From contig JAURRA010000025.1 of assembly GCA_030835825.1 (NCBI GenBank), positions 1 to 50,767 on the forward strand: DNA of 50,767 nt, in the 5' to 3' direction. Shown in pieces: positions 50,647 to 50,767 of the stretch. The stretch's first letter is position 1, and every line of letters begins with the position of its first letter. Origin of the DNA: Flavobacteriaceae bacterium. Its GTDB lineage: Bacteria > Bacteroidota > Bacteroidia > Flavobacteriales > Flavobacteriaceae. The notes under the pieces are model-generated. The model saw only the letters and a list, made by a program, of their open reading frames with translations, was not told the origin of the DNA and did not search any database. A program made the position numbers and the translations under genes.

Positions 50647-50767
50647 TTACTCAAGATAAATCTTAGTGATGGCCAACTCATGACTCCCATTGATCTGTTC
50701 AGCTGTCATGCCAGGTCCTAACGAAATTTGAATGAATTCAGCTCTTAAAAGATCGAATTGGTCCTGA
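50647..50767 (-). CDS. 3' end of an unidentified gene (runs off the window)
   Basis: The last 39 codons of a leftward reading frame reach TAA at 50647-50649. The peptide includes FDLLRAEFIQISLGPGMTAE and ends ELAITKIYLE. Sequence quality looks coding and the frame is open to the window edge, but the fragment is too short to assign a family. Confidence 0.5.
   Translation of the reverse strand, partial: QDQFDLLRAEFIQISLGPGMTAEQINGSHELAITKIYLE

Noticed and set aside
1-50767. CRISPR array, prophage, insertion sequence or restriction/defence island
   Set aside because: No regularly spaced repeats, transposase, phage structural genes or methylase/nuclease pairs were seen anywhere in the window.

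Overview
The window is a gene-dense, AT-rich stretch of a Bacteroidota chromosome. The class is probably Flavobacteriia or a close relative, but that is inference. Evidence for the phylum: many starts are preceded by the phylum's -7 box TAnnTTTG and have no purine-rich ribosome-binding sequence. The gene complement is also typical: type III glutamine synthetase, DUF2851 next to a PspC-like protein, a stand-alone MnmD, a sigma-54 activator without a DNA-binding tail, xerC-hpf-tRNA-Thr, a DnaJ with a reduced zinc centre, and plug-less barrel proteins. No transposon, prophage, CRISPR array or restriction system is visible.

Layout. 1-2.1 kb: tRNA-Thr, hpf, xerC, a small HTH regulator and rpsU, all leftward. 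2.2-8.3 kb: a leftward run of a frameshifted helix-hairpin-helix protein, an AGCS symporter, a K+ channel with an RCK domain, a short PspC protein, DUF2851 and a PLP-dependent cysteine/cystathionine synthase. 8.3-10.7 kb: a LolC/E-like permease almost back to back with a NamZ-type muramidase lipoprotein. 10.7-18.5 kb: a five-gene leftward operon (1007-aa TPR protein, plug-less beta-barrel, amidohydrolase lipoprotein, YkgJ cysteine-cluster protein, sterol-desaturase-like enzyme). 18.6-27.1 kb: ftsE followed by a cell-surface glycan locus with three glycosyltransferases, fdtA, fdtB, a FemAB/GNAT-like acyltransferase, a Wzx flippase and kdsA. 27.2-31.1 kb: a broken secreted-protein gene, then M28 peptidase, sigma-54 response regulator and MscS channel. 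31.2-38 kb: dnaJ, grpE, a TIGR01777 epimerase, mnmD, ilvE, a MazG-like pyrophosphohydrolase, an SDR, a 61-aa membrane protein with crcB, and DUF1684. 38-47 kb: the fused mutase icmF, pyrF, prfA, purM, glnN. 47-50.8 kb: a Na+/Ca2+ antiporter, a 50-aa conserved protein, tRNA-Arg, an LtaS-like sulfatase-fold enzyme and the tail of one more gene.

How the genes work together. fdtA and fdtB act in sequence (3,4-ketoisomerase, then 3-aminotransferase) and the acyltransferase probably finishes a dTDP-3-acylamino-3,6-dideoxyhexose. The glycosyltransferases and Wzx would assemble and flip a glycan, and divergent kdsA supplies Kdo for the LPS inner core. No dTDP-glucose genes, initiating transferase or polymerase are present, so the locus depends on genes elsewhere. 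grpE-dnaJ form a chaperone operon.

Most notable points: (i) a helix-hairpin-helix gene split by a -1 shift exactly at an A7 slippery heptamer; (ii) an acyltransferase whose homologous N-terminus begins at an ATT codon; (iii) a near-perfect palindrome made of two opposing -7 boxes between divergent glycosyltransferases; (iv) the TPR/plug-less barrel pair of unknown function, the best candidate here for an undescribed envelope system; (v) a tRNA-Thr promoter nested against the hpf terminator.
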